64,000 nt of DNA from Pyricularia pennisetigena (lineage: Eukaryota > Ascomycota > Sordariomycetes > Magnaporthales > Pyriculariaceae), in the NCBI RefSeq assembly GCF_004337985.1, contig NW_021940927.1:1-64000 (forward strand), read 5' to 3'. Below are positions 49,770 to 60,264 of the stretch, piece by piece (positions within the stretch are counted from its first letter, which is position 1; the number at the start of each line of letters is the position of its first letter). The position numbers and the translations under genes are program-made. Under the pieces are notes generated by a model. It saw nothing but the letters and a program-made list of their open reading frames with translations. It was not told the DNA's origin and did not search any database.

Positions 49770-50886
49770 AGAAATGCTCCAACCATTGGAAATACCCGAC
49801 CAATTCCGGAAATATATCCAAATGGATTTTATAATAAGTTTCCCGGAAACCAAAAATAAATACCAATTTGTTCGTTATAATAAATAGGTTATCCAAAAAA
49901 TTACTTTGGAAATTATAAATACGATAAATACCGAAATATGCGCAATACGTTTTATAAAATATTTTGTAAAATTTTATAAATGGCCGAATTCCATTATAAA
50001 CGATAAAAATTCCAATTGGAAGAACCGATTTTGGTCCATTTTATGCGAATTAATAAATATTTAACAAAGATTTAGCACGGTATATTACCCCCAAATAAAT
50101 GGAGGACCAAAACGTATAAACCAAGAGGTCCAAATATATTTAAAAATATATATTAATTATAATATAAAAAATTGGGATTTATAATTCCCGACAATCCAAT
50201 TTCCAATTAACAATCGAATAAATACGAATATCGGAATATTCCCTTTTGTCGCCACGCACGGATTCCACCGCCCATTTGTAATTTCCTGTTACAAGTTAAA
50301 TAGAAATAGGGCAATATGGTTAGAGATAGGTAGTGGTATTAATTTATAAGGAACAGGAATCCTCCCCGTTCCTCTCTATTTATTTTAGGGGTTTATATAA
50401 AACCTCTCATGCCTAGCGTATAGGTTAATTAAGGCCTCCTAGTCCGTGCAGACCCCTAATAGGTGCTTCAGCTCATATTAGCACCTGTAGTCCTGCGAGG
50501 TGTAACATTTCCGCGCCATTAGCGCAGGAAGCCGCCGCATTCGAAAAAATACCGGAAAAACGCGCGAAATTATTTTTGTTTAAATTAAAAAGAATTACGA
50601 ATTTATACTAATCCATTATAGTAATAGCGCAGCAAAATATGGAAATATAAATTAACAAAAAAAGAATTTCCGCTCCAATATTTAAAATAGGGGATAAAAT
50701 ATGGTTGGATTTAAAAAATTTCGAATCCGCCAAAAGAAAAAACTAAGTTGGCAAAAAGCGAAATTCGAAATTTCCGCAATTATTTCCTTTCTAATGGTGG
50801 AAATTAAAAATTTCCCGAACGAAATCCACCCTAAGTTTTACGTGAATAAGATCCGTTTGGTTAATAACGATTCGGTACCCGGATAA
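49770..50886 (+). pseudogene. Integrase of the third element, split by a solo LTR
   Basis: The first part (49770-50286) reads LEIPDQFRKYIQMDFIISFP, then IINDKNSNWKNRFW and YYPQINGGPKRINQEVQIYL. The second part resumes beyond the LTR, with an open stretch starting at 50701 (IKNFPNEIHPKFYVNKIRL), which is the integrase C-terminal region typical of ascomycete gypsy elements. Confidence 0.8.
50287..50507. mobile_element. Solo LTR, 221 bp, in integrase of the third element
   Basis: TGTTACAAG to GTGTAACA with a perfect 5-bp duplication TTTCC at 50282-50286 and 50508-50512. Near-identical in layout to 45193-45413 and related to the LTRs at 22952 and 55576. Confidence 0.92.
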
Positions 50887-53080
50887 TAAATAACGGTACC
50901 GCAATTAGGACCAATTAAAATAAAAAGAAAAAAATATTTCCTGGAAAGAAATTACGGAAATTAGGTGGAAAAAAAGGAAAAAGTTCCCGAAAAAAGAAAT
51001 CCTTATATAATTTACCGGATGGGCGAATCCCCAATAAAAAGATTTTTCCTTTTATAAAAATTACAAAATAATAAATAAATTGGAAACAAATACGGGAATA
51101 TTATAAAAAACGACGGACCGGATAATATATATAATACGACAAAAACCGGCAATTAATTAACGAAATATAAAGACGTTAAAAGAATTTCGCTAAATAAAAA
51201 CAAACAAAATCCTATAATTATCGAAAAAATACCGTTTTAAATAATTTTATTATTACCGAGGAAAATACCTTTTCAAAAAATCCCATCGTTATCGAAAAAA
51301 ACACCGCCCCAAAAAAATCCCATTTCCGCCAAAATTAATTCCACCCCAAAAAACCCGGATATTATTGAATCCGCTAAAAGAAAATAAGGAAAAAGTAACG
51401 GAAAAAGGCCCGAAACCACGCCTAATTCCACCCAAAAAAAACGCTAAACTTTTTTATACCAAAAATAATATATATTCCGGAACTGGTCGATAAAAAGCGT
51501 TTTAATACCCCGGAACGCGTAAATACGGCCAAAAACCGCACGGAAATTACCACGGATAATAAAATTGGGGATCGCGACCAAATAATCGAAACCCGGTATA
51601 AAAACCGGAATAGGAGAAAACGGGGTTTTATCGGTTCAAAATTAAAAACGCAAAAAAATCGATGGATATATGCGAAAAACGGCGGCGATAATCCCGTATT
51701 TGTTACCGTTTTTATTCGCGTTTTTATTCGAATTCGCGCTCGGTTTTTTCGCGATTATTTTTTTCGTATTCGATTTTAATTCTGTCCCGACAAATATTAG
51801 GGATTATATAATATTCGCAAATAAAAAAACGGAAACATAGGGATTACGTACCAAATTTAAACGGGCCAACAAAAAACCGCGGGAGAAAATCGTCGAAATC
51901 CGTAAAATCGGTAAAAAAAACCGGGGCAAACGTAATATTGGGAACCGGACCGCGGGAAACCTTAAGAAAACCCCGTAAAAACGAAAAAATATCCCGGGTA
52001 GGCGGACGTTAAAAACGGTTCCGAATACGTATAGGCAAATTATCCGGTTTATCGTCGTCGTTATTAACAAAACCGGAAACGGAACCGAAAAATACGGTGA
52101 TCGGGCGCAGAATATTGATAAAAGTTTAAATATATTAATTAAAGGAAATATTAAGTCGAAAAAATTATAATTAACGGGAAAAAAACTTTTATAAATTCAA
52201 AACGTTATATTAACGAACTGGAAAATCGAAATGTATTAAATACGGTTGGTACGGCGGAGGACGGAAAAACTGTTTGAATTGGGAAAACGTCCGCCATTTT
52301 CTTTTTAAAAAAACGTCGAATTCCACAATTTGAAAAACGGCCGACGTATAGGTAAAATATTTTTGCTGGTACCGGCCGCAAAAAAAACCACGAACGTTAG
52401 TAACGCAATTTTTATAAATACAAATATACGGTAAATAAACCGGAAATCGCGTATAAAATTAATATTAAAACATTTTAATTTGGGAAAACAATATCGGGTC
52501 AATAAAATAAATAAAAAGATAAAACCAAATTAGAAATTGGGAACGCGTTATTTGAAAATTAATTTACCGGTTTCTTGATAATAAAAAAAAGGGAAACCCG
52601 GTTTTTAAAAACGGGATATATGGGTCCCGGTAAGTTAAATCCGGAGGTAATTTACGGATAAAAAAAACGGATCCCGGTGGATAATAACCGGAAACAATTT
52701 ACAAATAAATAAAAAATCCGAAAACCATCCGATTAAAATAATTAACAAATAAAAAGTTACCCGAATAAATAAACAAAAACCCAGACAAATACGCAAAAAT
52801 AAACGGATCCCGTTAGGTAATAACCGGAAATAACCAATAAACAAACAAAAATTTAAACAAATAAATACAAACCCGGAAATTACGCGATTCTAATAATTTG
52901 CAAATAAATAAAAACAACGGGTTCCGGTAAATAACAATCGGAAATAACCGACAAATAATTAAAAACAATATAATATTAAACGAGGTATTCGGTTAAAAAA
53001 CCAATCGGAAAATCCGAAAACCAAAATCCACGATATTACGGGAAAACGACGCAAAAACCGGAGGAAAAAAAGGGAATTAT
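50887..53080. other. Unrecognised tail of the third element
   Basis: About 2.2 kb between integrase and the right LTR with no domain I recognise. Composition is AT-rich with many CGG/CCG patches. It contains repeated, similar stretches around 52620-52960 (AAATAAATAAAAA with CCGG-AAT-AACC) that look like a degenerate tandem array. Confidence 0.35.
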
Positions 53081-53435
53081 TATAACGAGGTTAGCCCGAA
53101 ATTTTGGAATCCGGGTTTGGAAACCCGGACGTTAACCACGCCGGACCCCGGCGTTAGGAAACCCAACCGCATTTTTAACCGTACAAAATCCGGGTTTTAT
53201 TTTACGAAAAAAACCAATCGCATTCCTATTTGTATAAAAGTCGGGCTCAACCGCACGGGATACGATAATCCGACGTTTTATTTATTATAAAAAAACAACA
53301 AGGTATGCGAGGAATTTACGTATATATAAAAGGAAGGGACTTTTTAGAAGGGAGAAAGGAATTCCTTTACTAATTATAAATTATAAATCTTTAGCCCAAA
53401 TTCTACCTCCTAAGCATTTATAGGTAGACTTAAAT
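53081..53435 (+). repeat. 3' LTR of the third element
   Basis: Aligns with 44011-44370; C-to-T and G-to-A differences dominate. Preceded by a purine-rich tract. Confidence 0.7.
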
Positions 53436-55575
53436 CCGCAAATAATATTTCGCACGTCGACTTTTTATAAAAAATACGTTTTCCAATTTCCGGATTTCTT
53501 TGCACGCTTATTCCATTATAACGTACAACGCTATTTTTTTGGAATTTTAGAGCTAATAATTTTGTTTGGGTTTTGTTTTTTTGATCCTGCAAAATTAAAA
53601 TCTGTCTAATTATTAAAGTATTATGTATAATTAATATTGGTACTAACATGGTCTATTGGCAAATAATATATTTTATTTTATCGTTTATACGGTCCAGTTT
53701 AATTAATATCTAAATCCTCCGTACGATCCGATAAAATATCTAGGAATAATAATATTATTTTTCGATTTATAATCGGTGGCAAAAATGAATATAGCTTTTT
53801 AATTTATTCTATAAAGTATCAAACGGCTTTCCAATATAATATCAGGCGGTTTTCCATTTTTTTTAAATACCGTACTTTTAATAAAATTTAATAGTTTGTG
53901 TTGCATTTGTTTGGATAGGGGAAAGTTGTATTTGCCTATAAAAATAAATATTTCGTTCGTGCAAATTTATTGCTGATAAACCAATTGTGGATATAATTCT
54001 ATTTTCTATACAATTTGTATATTTGGTAATATTATACGTACAGACTTTTACATCGCTGTTTTTATAATTGTTTTTATGAATTGTACGTTAATTTCGATGG
54101 ACGGTTAAAATTATTATATTTATATGGTTAAAAGTATAAATAATAATAATATTTTGTTTAAAATTTGCACCATTCTTTTTGTCATTAAATTTCCGGGAAT
54201 AATAATTTGGTTTTATTCCAGCAATTGTACAATTTATTTGCGGATCGTGCGATCAATTACTTTGAACTGGTATAATATCCAATTTGCAAATTTCTTTCTG
54301 AATATTGTTTTTATTTATCGATCTATTTGTTTAAGCCATAATATTTTAAAAAGCAATTGTACGGTATAAATGTTAATAGCAATTTGGTTAAATGCTCATT
54401 CTAAATGCACGTTGCTTTTCCATTTATACAAATTAATATTTGTTTTCCAAAATTTAAATGGAAAATTTGTTCGTGCGATAAAGCTTTCGTATACAATAGC
54501 GAAATTATCGTTTTTTTATTTTTATTGTCGTGCGAACGTGTGTTTCGAAAATTATTCGTTCTTTTTAAAAATAAAATTAATATCGTACAATTGTTAATTG
54601 TTAAAACGTATAGTGTTAATTATTGCGTAATAATACGCAGCTTTAGTCTTTTTCGTACGTTGGGCCTTTTTTCATTATATTTCGCGGAAACTAGTACGCT
54701 GAAATTTAAATTTCGATTTTGTACGGACCCGACCCAATGTCGAACAATTAACTGATAAATTCTTTGACGTACACATTTTAACGAAATAAAATTTGTCGTT
54801 AAATTATTCATTTTATTTCAAATTCGCAGTATAGATTAGAAACGGAAATATTGCAGTTACTAGGACGGATTCGCGATTATGATACCAGGATTTCACCTAA
54901 AAGCTTCCCGCGTAATAATATAGACATTACGTTAATATAGCGCAAATAATACAAACCCTAAAAAGACAGATTTTATCAATTATAAAAGAAACATTATAAT
55001 TTTGCAACGGGTTCAAAACTAATATCGAACGCGAATTATTTATAATAATTGAAGATTATATGTTTAAAATGAAAATGTCTAAATATCGGCGCCGTTATTC
55101 TTAAAAACGCGTTTTTCCTTTTCGACGGATATTACAATTTTCGCAAAAAAACAATTTGAAAACAAAAGAAAAAACGGGTTGAAAAAGGAAACGCAACCCA
55201 CGTTTGAAAAGTATTCCAAATTTAATTTTAATATTAAATTGAAATTTCCGTACCCAATATTTCCTAGTAACGGTGCCGCATCGTGCACGCGATAGCGGCG
55301 TAAAATGCGGGAATACCAATAGTAGTTAATACCGGTTCGACAAAATTAGACCTAAACCGTTATTACCCGAACGCAAAAATTAGCGAATTCGGATTTTCAA
55401 CGGGTTAATAACGGTGTACAATCAATTTAACGGCGGGTACGCAAATACCAATTCGCAAATTTTCGAGCAAATCCGAGGTTTTTTAATGCAAAAATAACAA
55501 TCACATAATATACAGAATAATGGCGTTCGCCATTTCTTTTCAAAATACGTCGCGGGACCCCGTTAAATACGAATC
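53436..55575 (-). other. RIP-mutated sequence with an unassigned minus-strand coding remnant
   Basis: The minus strand from about 54811 to 54060 has few stops (for example YVLTINNCTILILFLKRTNN, then RNTRSHDNKNKKTIISLLYT), and 53649-53410 is open. This looks like an old protein, but I cannot name the family. A patch of ordinary composition lies at 54845-54915. From 55080 to 55570 the sequence is a diverged copy of about 21240-21740. Confidence 0.35.
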
Positions 55576-55790
55576 TGTTACACCCACAATAGAGATAGGG
55601 CAATATGGTCAGAGGCAGGCATTTTGTAATATTAATCCATAAAGATTTGAAGATTACCTCCTATCTTCCCAAAGGACGGGTTTATAGAGGCCTGAAATCT
55701 TCTGGCTGGGGTTGACAAAATTATATTAAAGCGTGCAGATTTAATTAGGCAATTTTATCCTAACCGCCCTTGAACTTTCTGCGACATACA
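55576..55790 (-). repeat. LTR of a second minus-strand gypsy remnant
   Basis: TGTTACACCC to GACATACA, related to the 221-bp solo LTRs (shared AGAGATAGGGCAATATGGTC). To its right the minus strand has AAAAGGGGGATAATT, a polypurine tract, so this is the 3' LTR of an element to the right. Confidence 0.7.
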
Positions 55791-57011
55791 ATAATTATCC
55801 CCCTTTTCAAATAGTTCCTCCCCGAATTATATTTGTTTTTGGTTAGCCTACTAATTCCGGGAATGTTGCTATAAAATATAATCGAAAAAATGGTAACGCG
55901 TTCACGCGTTTGTAATTAAACGTTGGTACTCCGACGCGTAAATTGTTGGTTATTCTAACGTATCGTATTTGTTATTTTAACGTATCCGTAACGTTAATGA
56001 TTTTCTTTGAACCTAATTAATTGTAACCCGAATTGTCGCCGATTCCGTTTATATAAAAATTTGTTTTTGTCGCGCCCCAAACGATATTTTAAACTAATTA
56101 CCCCATTTTTATTTAATACCGACACACGGTCTTTTCGCCAATTTTTACGATTGATTCGGTTATTGTTCAATCGCCAATATACTCGGTTTTATTAAAATAC
56201 CGTTTTAATTTTTTAACGGTCGTTTTGTGTTTTTATTTTGTATTTTCTTCGCAATTATCACGCCCCTAGCCAAAATTTGCACCAAATATCCCAATATTGT
56301 CTTCCGTATCTAGTTAATTTTGCACGCGAATTACAATAAAATTATTAATAAATCGGTAAATACTTCCGATATAATGTGTTACTCGATAGCCCGGGGATAA
56401 ATAAATATATTATTTATATCCATAATTATAATACTGAATATATAATAGTAAATAAACTCCGTTTCTCCCGAGTATCGCCAGTAGATCGTTAACGTTTCCC
56501 CTAATTTCTTCCTGGAATAATTGGCGATATTTTCGATTTGCAAATTTTGAGTAATTTTGCTATCAATTTAAAAATTAAATTTAACTATAGTTATTTATTC
56601 CATTTCGTATCTAATTTAAACTTTTATTACGGCCGAATCGGTTTACTGTATTAGAACATTCGATCCCATTATTTGCAAAACCGTATTGGTAAGTATTTTG
56701 TTATATCCTTTCGAATTTTACCTACTAACTGGTTTATCCAAATTATCAATTTGTATAATACGTACAATTAAGCTGTTGAATTGCAGCTATAATATTGTTG
56801 ACGGAAATTTGCCGATTTGCGTTCCAAATTTATCCCGGCCAATAATATTCCCGTTTCACAAACCCGAATTAACCGGTATACGGCCCTAATCTGACCGCGT
56901 TTCGGCCCCGGTTTGTCAAGTTATATTTATTGAATTTTTTTAAATGAAAACTCGTAATAGTATTTGTTTGTTTTGAACGTACCGAGCTATTTTATATATA
57001 TATATATAACC
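55791..57011 (-). mobile_element. 3' part of a minus-strand gypsy, cut off at 57011
   Basis: Positions 55860-56900 are a diverged copy of 23280-24330, the region between integrase and the 3' LTR of the minus-strand gypsy. It ends at the left LTR of the intact chromovirus. No continuation of the element was recognised beyond 63123. Confidence 0.55.
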
Positions 57012-57217
57012 TGTGACATTTGGACCATGAGATCACCAGACCCTAACCCTGACCCCTGACCAACGACCCACCAGGGTGATACCTTTATCGACGTCCGTCA
57101 CGTCAAGCTCAGAACTTTGTTTGTTTCCTTCCTTCTCCTCAGACTCCTCAGAGTAGAATCTTCGTCGATAGATGCCAATAGACTAGCTTCCGTGCTATGC
57201 TTACCCTGGCCGTGACA
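57012..57217 (+). repeat. 5' LTR of the intact chromovirus
   Basis: 206 bp. It is longer than the other two copies mainly because of a short tandem duplication of about 10 bp (CTCCTCAGA-CTCCTCAGA) just before AGAGTAGAAT. No TATA box; a CT-rich tract precedes the likely start of the transcript. Confidence 0.93.
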
Positions 57218-57219
57218 CA

Positions 57220-57229
57220 ATTCTACTCT
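57220..57229 (+). promoter_or_regulatory. Candidate self-priming primer-binding site
   Basis: ATTCTACTCT, two bases after the 5' LTR, is the exact reverse complement of AGAGTAGAAT at 57150-57159 inside the LTR. In Tf1/sushi chromoviruses the 5' end of the transcript folds back onto such a site to prime minus-strand DNA synthesis. If the transcript starts near 57150, the same could happen here. No tRNA 3'-end match was recognised. Confidence 0.5.
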
Positions 57230-57383
57230 CAAAAGAATCGCTGGCCTAGCGATTAACAAATAAGGCGCAACAAACTATCTTCACGCCGCTGGCGAGCGAC
57301 GAAAATAAATCCGCACTCGACAGACCAAACCCGACCGGAGACTGACAAAGACGTCAACTTCAAACCCAGACCGACCCCAACCT

Positions 57384-58757
57384 ATGCCCAGGCTGAAGGA
57401 CCATCCACCTGCGAGCAGGAAATCACAAAGGTTGATTTCGAACAAGACGGAGCAAACAGATCGCTCCACTGACGACCCGACCCGACCAGAGAGTCAAACC
57501 GATTTCACGCCAAACACCGATTCCACCCTCGAAGACGAAATCGAAGTTGATTCCCTTTCGAACACCGCGTGGCCTAGTATAGAAACGCCTGAGGAAAATT
57601 TAAACGAATTCGAGTTTGCAAAAGCAAGGCATACAACGCCGGAAGCAAACCCCAATATGATGGCAGACGGAAATGACCTAGCCAGCGAGATCGCTAGGCT
57701 ACAGGCGGTTATCACACGCCTGCAAACCGAAAGACAGAACAACCAACCGGAAGCCCGACAAGCCACACCCGAAAATAGCGCCTTTGGAGGCACCAGGTTC
57801 GAACCGACCGGCCTAGCCAGCAGGAAAGCATTTAAGCCGTACGGCCATAGCCAAGAAGCAGCCAACCCGCACTACAGCGAAAGAGCCAAAAGTAGAGGAT
57901 CAGATCCAGGTACATTTTCCGGCAGTTCAACCACTTTTGACCGCTGGATTACGAAATTAGCAGATTATTTCGAAGAGGGTAACACAACCTTCCGAACTGA
58001 ACGAAGCCGCATGGCAAAACTGTTCAGCCTGTTGGACGACCGACCAGCAACGATGCTGGAGACCAGATACAATTCAGAGACCCAACCGTATTCATGCGTG
58101 GCAGAGATGATCCAGGTTTTGGCCACGGTGTACCATAACAGTAATCAAGCGTCCGAAGCATGGGAAAAACTATCAAAAATGTATTTTGAATGCGGACCAG
58201 GTAATGACGTTTACAGTTTCATTGCGGAGGTGAATGCTCTCGCCGATAAAATTGGAGTACCAGCAGGAGAACGCAAAACTACGCTGTGGCAACATATCCC
58301 GGCAGACCTCGATCACCGGCTGTTACGAGACAGCAAGGACCCCAGAATATCTTATGAAGAATTCGCAAATTTGGTGGCCGATGCAGCTCACAGCACTCAG
58401 CGAGCGTATCGGGAACGAGAGGAGCGAAAACAGAAAAGTCGCGGTAAAGATAGAAAAGAGAAATACCCCTACAGCCCAGACAAAAACAGGAAAAGCAATC
58501 GAGGACGCTATTACGAATCCAGCAACCCGAACAAAGGAGAAAGAAGCGACATGGTACCTAAAACAACAGAAGCCACAGGACGTGGTTTGACAGAAACTGA
58601 AAAGATGGCTCATTGGGAAGCCAACACTTGCTTCGCGTGCGGGAAAGAAGGACATAAATCATTTGAATGCCCCAATAAAACGAAAGCAGTCAGGGCCTTG
58701 GATTTTGAGGACAACCACAGCACTAATGACGAGCAAAAGCGATCGGGAAAAGAGTGA
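57384..58757 (+). CDS. gag: Gag of the intact chromovirus
   Basis: 457 residues; the structural protein that forms the particle and packages RNA. A charged, low-complexity N-terminus (1-100) is followed by a short coiled-coil-like stretch (LASEIARLQAVITRLQTE, about 95-112). A gag core (about 170-340) comes next (FDRWITKLADYFEE, then WEKLSKMYFECGPGNDVYSF). A basic linker leads to one zinc knuckle CFACGKEGHKSFEC (416-429). It ends TGA at 58755-58757, six bases after the GGGAAAA heptamer and inside the overlap with pol. The start at 57384 is the first ATG of the frame, 166 bp after the LTR. Confidence 0.9.
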   Translation: MPRLKDHPPASRKSQRLISNKTEQTDRSTDDPTRPESQTDFTPNTDSTLEDEIEVDSLSNTAWPSIETPEENLNEFEFAKARHTTPEANPNMMADGNDLASEIARLQAVITRLQTERQNNQPEARQATPENSAFGGTRFEPTGLASRKAFKPYGHSQEAANPHYSERAKSRGSDPGTFSGSSTTFDRWITKLADYFEEGNTTFRTERSRMAKLFSLLDDRPATMLETRYNSETQPYSCVAEMIQVLATVYHNSNQASEAWEKLSKMYFECGPGNDVYSFIAEVNALADKIGVPAGERKTTLWQHIPADLDHRLLRDSKDPRISYEEFANLVADAAHSTQRAYREREERKQKSRGKDRKEKYPYSPDKNRKSNRGRYYESSNPNKGERSDMVPKTTEATGRGLTETEKMAHWEANTCFACGKEGHKSFECPNKTKAVRALDFEDNHSTNDEQKRSGKE

Positions 58758-60067
58758 GACCGCCAAAAGCCTCCTCGGTAATCCAGATGTCTACGATAGC
58801 TCAGATTGGTAGTAACCCACGACCTAAATCTTTCATCATTCGAACTCAGATACAGGTTAATGGCGTAGCACTATCAGTTAAAGCTCTTTGTGACACCGGA
58901 GCAGACATTTCTCTTTTAATCAGCCCAGCAATCGCTAAACAAGCCGCAGAACGGCTAGGAGCCCGGCTTCAAAGGTTAAAAACCCCGCTACTTTTGTCGG
59001 ACTACCGCAAACAGGACGCAGGACACATTACGCACAAACTAAAAGCGACCATGGAAATCGATGGACGCCGGTTCAGCAACCAAATGTTTAACGTGACGGA
59101 AAGTGGACATGATATGTTTATTGGGCAGGATTGGCTAGTTGAACAGGATGTTTGGATCCACCCGAAAACGCAAACGTTCGCATGGCCTGAAACGACACCA
59201 TCGTTGGCAAAATTCTCGCCAGCCATCAGACTTCCGAACAAGTTGGACAAACCCGATCCGGCTGCGCAAGCCGATGCAGAGCGGCGCGACCGAGCATTCG
59301 AACGGGAAACCAAAAGGGTGCAAATACTTCGACGACCGTGGCGCCAAACAACCTTTTTAAAACCCAGACCAACGACCCCGGTCGTCTTGGGTGAGGACCA
59401 AAACGTTGTAAACATAGCTGCCCTTCAGCACAAGCTGGACACCGACCCCCGACAAAAGCGATGGAAATCGTGCCCAATACCCACGCAGCCCATCACGTTA
59501 GAAATTGGACCCGAAAAACCCGCCATCAGCCTATCTGCCGTCGGCCGTTCGTACCAATGGAAAACCAACAAGGGAGAACCAATCCCGTTCCCGGAAAATG
59601 AAGACCCCGACCATGTCGAACTGGTCCGAAGCAAACTGCCATCCCGACTCGCTCACCTGGAGGGATTCTTTTCGAAAGCAGCTTCCACCAACCTGCCTCC
59701 ACATCGCCCAGGGCACGATGTAATTTTGGAGCTAGACAAGCCGAAAACAGGATCGCCTCCGACGTACAGGACACCTGTGGAATTCCTGCCGCTCGAAAAG
59801 GAAACAGTCGACGAGCTGCTGCGCATTGGGTTTATCGAACCCTGTATGCAGGCCGACCCGGCGCCTGTCCTGTTCGTACCTAAACCACACTCCAAAGAAC
59901 GCCGTTTTTGCACCGACTACCGATGGATCAACCAGTTTTTGAAAGATCGATTCGTACCAGCCCCGGATGTCAACGGAACTATTTTTAATTGTCGCAATGC
60001 AAAGAGGTTTACAAAAATCGACATTATTCGAGCTTTCAACCGGTTACGTATGGCGGTTGGCTCAGAG
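58730..60067 (+). pseudogene. pol: Pol part 1: protease and first half of RT, interrupted by a solo LTR
   Basis: The pol frame is open from 58730 and lies -1 relative to gag, so it would be made by frameshifting rather than from its own start. The aspartic protease carries DTGA at 58892-58903. A long spacer leads to RT, with PVEFLPLEKETVDELLRIGF, VLFVPKPHSKERRFCTDYRW and FTKIDIIRAFNRLRMAVGSE. At 60068 the reading runs into the solo LTR and stops at 60221-60223. The RT continues in the same element from 60265. Confidence 0.88.
58745..58751 (+). promoter_or_regulatory. Candidate -1 ribosomal frameshift site
   Basis: G GGA AAA, with GGA and AAA in the gag frame, fits the X XXY YYZ slippery pattern. 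The gag stop follows at 58755 and the pol frame is open from 58730 on, so a -1 slip here would yield Gag-Pol. A downstream stimulatory structure was not worked out. Confidence 0.6.
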
Positions 60068-60259
60068 TGTGACATTTGGACCATGAGATCACCAGACCCT
60101 AACCCTGACCTGGACCAACGACCCACCAGGGTGATACCTTTATCGACGTCGCGTCAAACTCAGAACTTTGTTTGTTTCCCTTCTTCTCCTCAGAGTAGAA
60201 TCTTCGTCGATAGATGCCAATAGACTAGCTTCCGTGCTATGCTTACCCTGGCCGTGACA
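60068..60259 (+). mobile_element. Solo LTR (192 bp) of the same family inserted in RT
   Basis: TGTGACATTTGG to GGCCGTGACA, same orientation as the host element. It has a perfect 5-bp duplication CAGAG at 60063-60067 and 60260-60264. It lacks the short tandem duplication of the 5' LTR. It implies that a full copy inserted in RT and then recombined out. Confidence 0.97.
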
Positions 60260-60264
60260 CAGAG

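Larger units (their letters stand above)
44011..53435 (+). mobile_element. Third LTR element (gypsy), RIP-mutated, with three later insertions
   Basis: Direct repeats of about 350-360 bp at 44011 and 53081 (both TTAGCCCGAAATTTTGG..., then ACCACGCCGGACCCCGGCGT and ATAATCCGACGTTTTATTTA) form an LTR pair; their right ends are not sharp. Plus-strand order inside: gag near 44830-45190 (NGEPGILCLYYNQL), RT near 48020-48530, RNase H 48837-49064, integrase 49770-50286 continuing after the solo LTR to about 50886, then unrecognised sequence. A purine run GGAGGAAAAAAAGGGAATTAT precedes the right LTR. Interrupted by solo LTRs at 45193 and 50287 and by the DDE-related element at 46652. Confidence 0.75.
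6300..57011. other. RIP-degraded AT-rich block of nested retrotransposons
   Basis: Across about 50 kb the sequence is strongly AT-rich, TpA is abundant, and recognisable retroelement proteins are littered with stops. Where copies can be compared, differences are almost all C-to-T or G-to-A at CpA/TpG, as RIP makes. Example: ACATATCC in the LTR near 29343 reads ATATATCC in its partner near 43705. Both edges are abrupt (about 6300 and 57012). Blocks like this occur at centromeres, subtelomeres and dispersed AT islands in RIP-active fungi; the window does not say which. I recognised no host gene inside. Confidence 0.9.

Noticed and set aside
54124..54755. Three overlapping plus-strand frames
   Set aside because: The minus strand of the same stretch reads more like a protein, with fewer interruptions and varied composition; the plus frames are rich in Phe/Leu/Ile as antisense of AT-rich DNA.
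56686..56889. Short plus-strand frame in the AT block
   Set aside because: It lies within a region homologous to 23280-24330 on the minus strand and matches no protein.
59002..59415. 137-residue minus-strand frame
   Set aside because: Lies opposite the protease/RT part of the intact chromovirus pol; a shadow.
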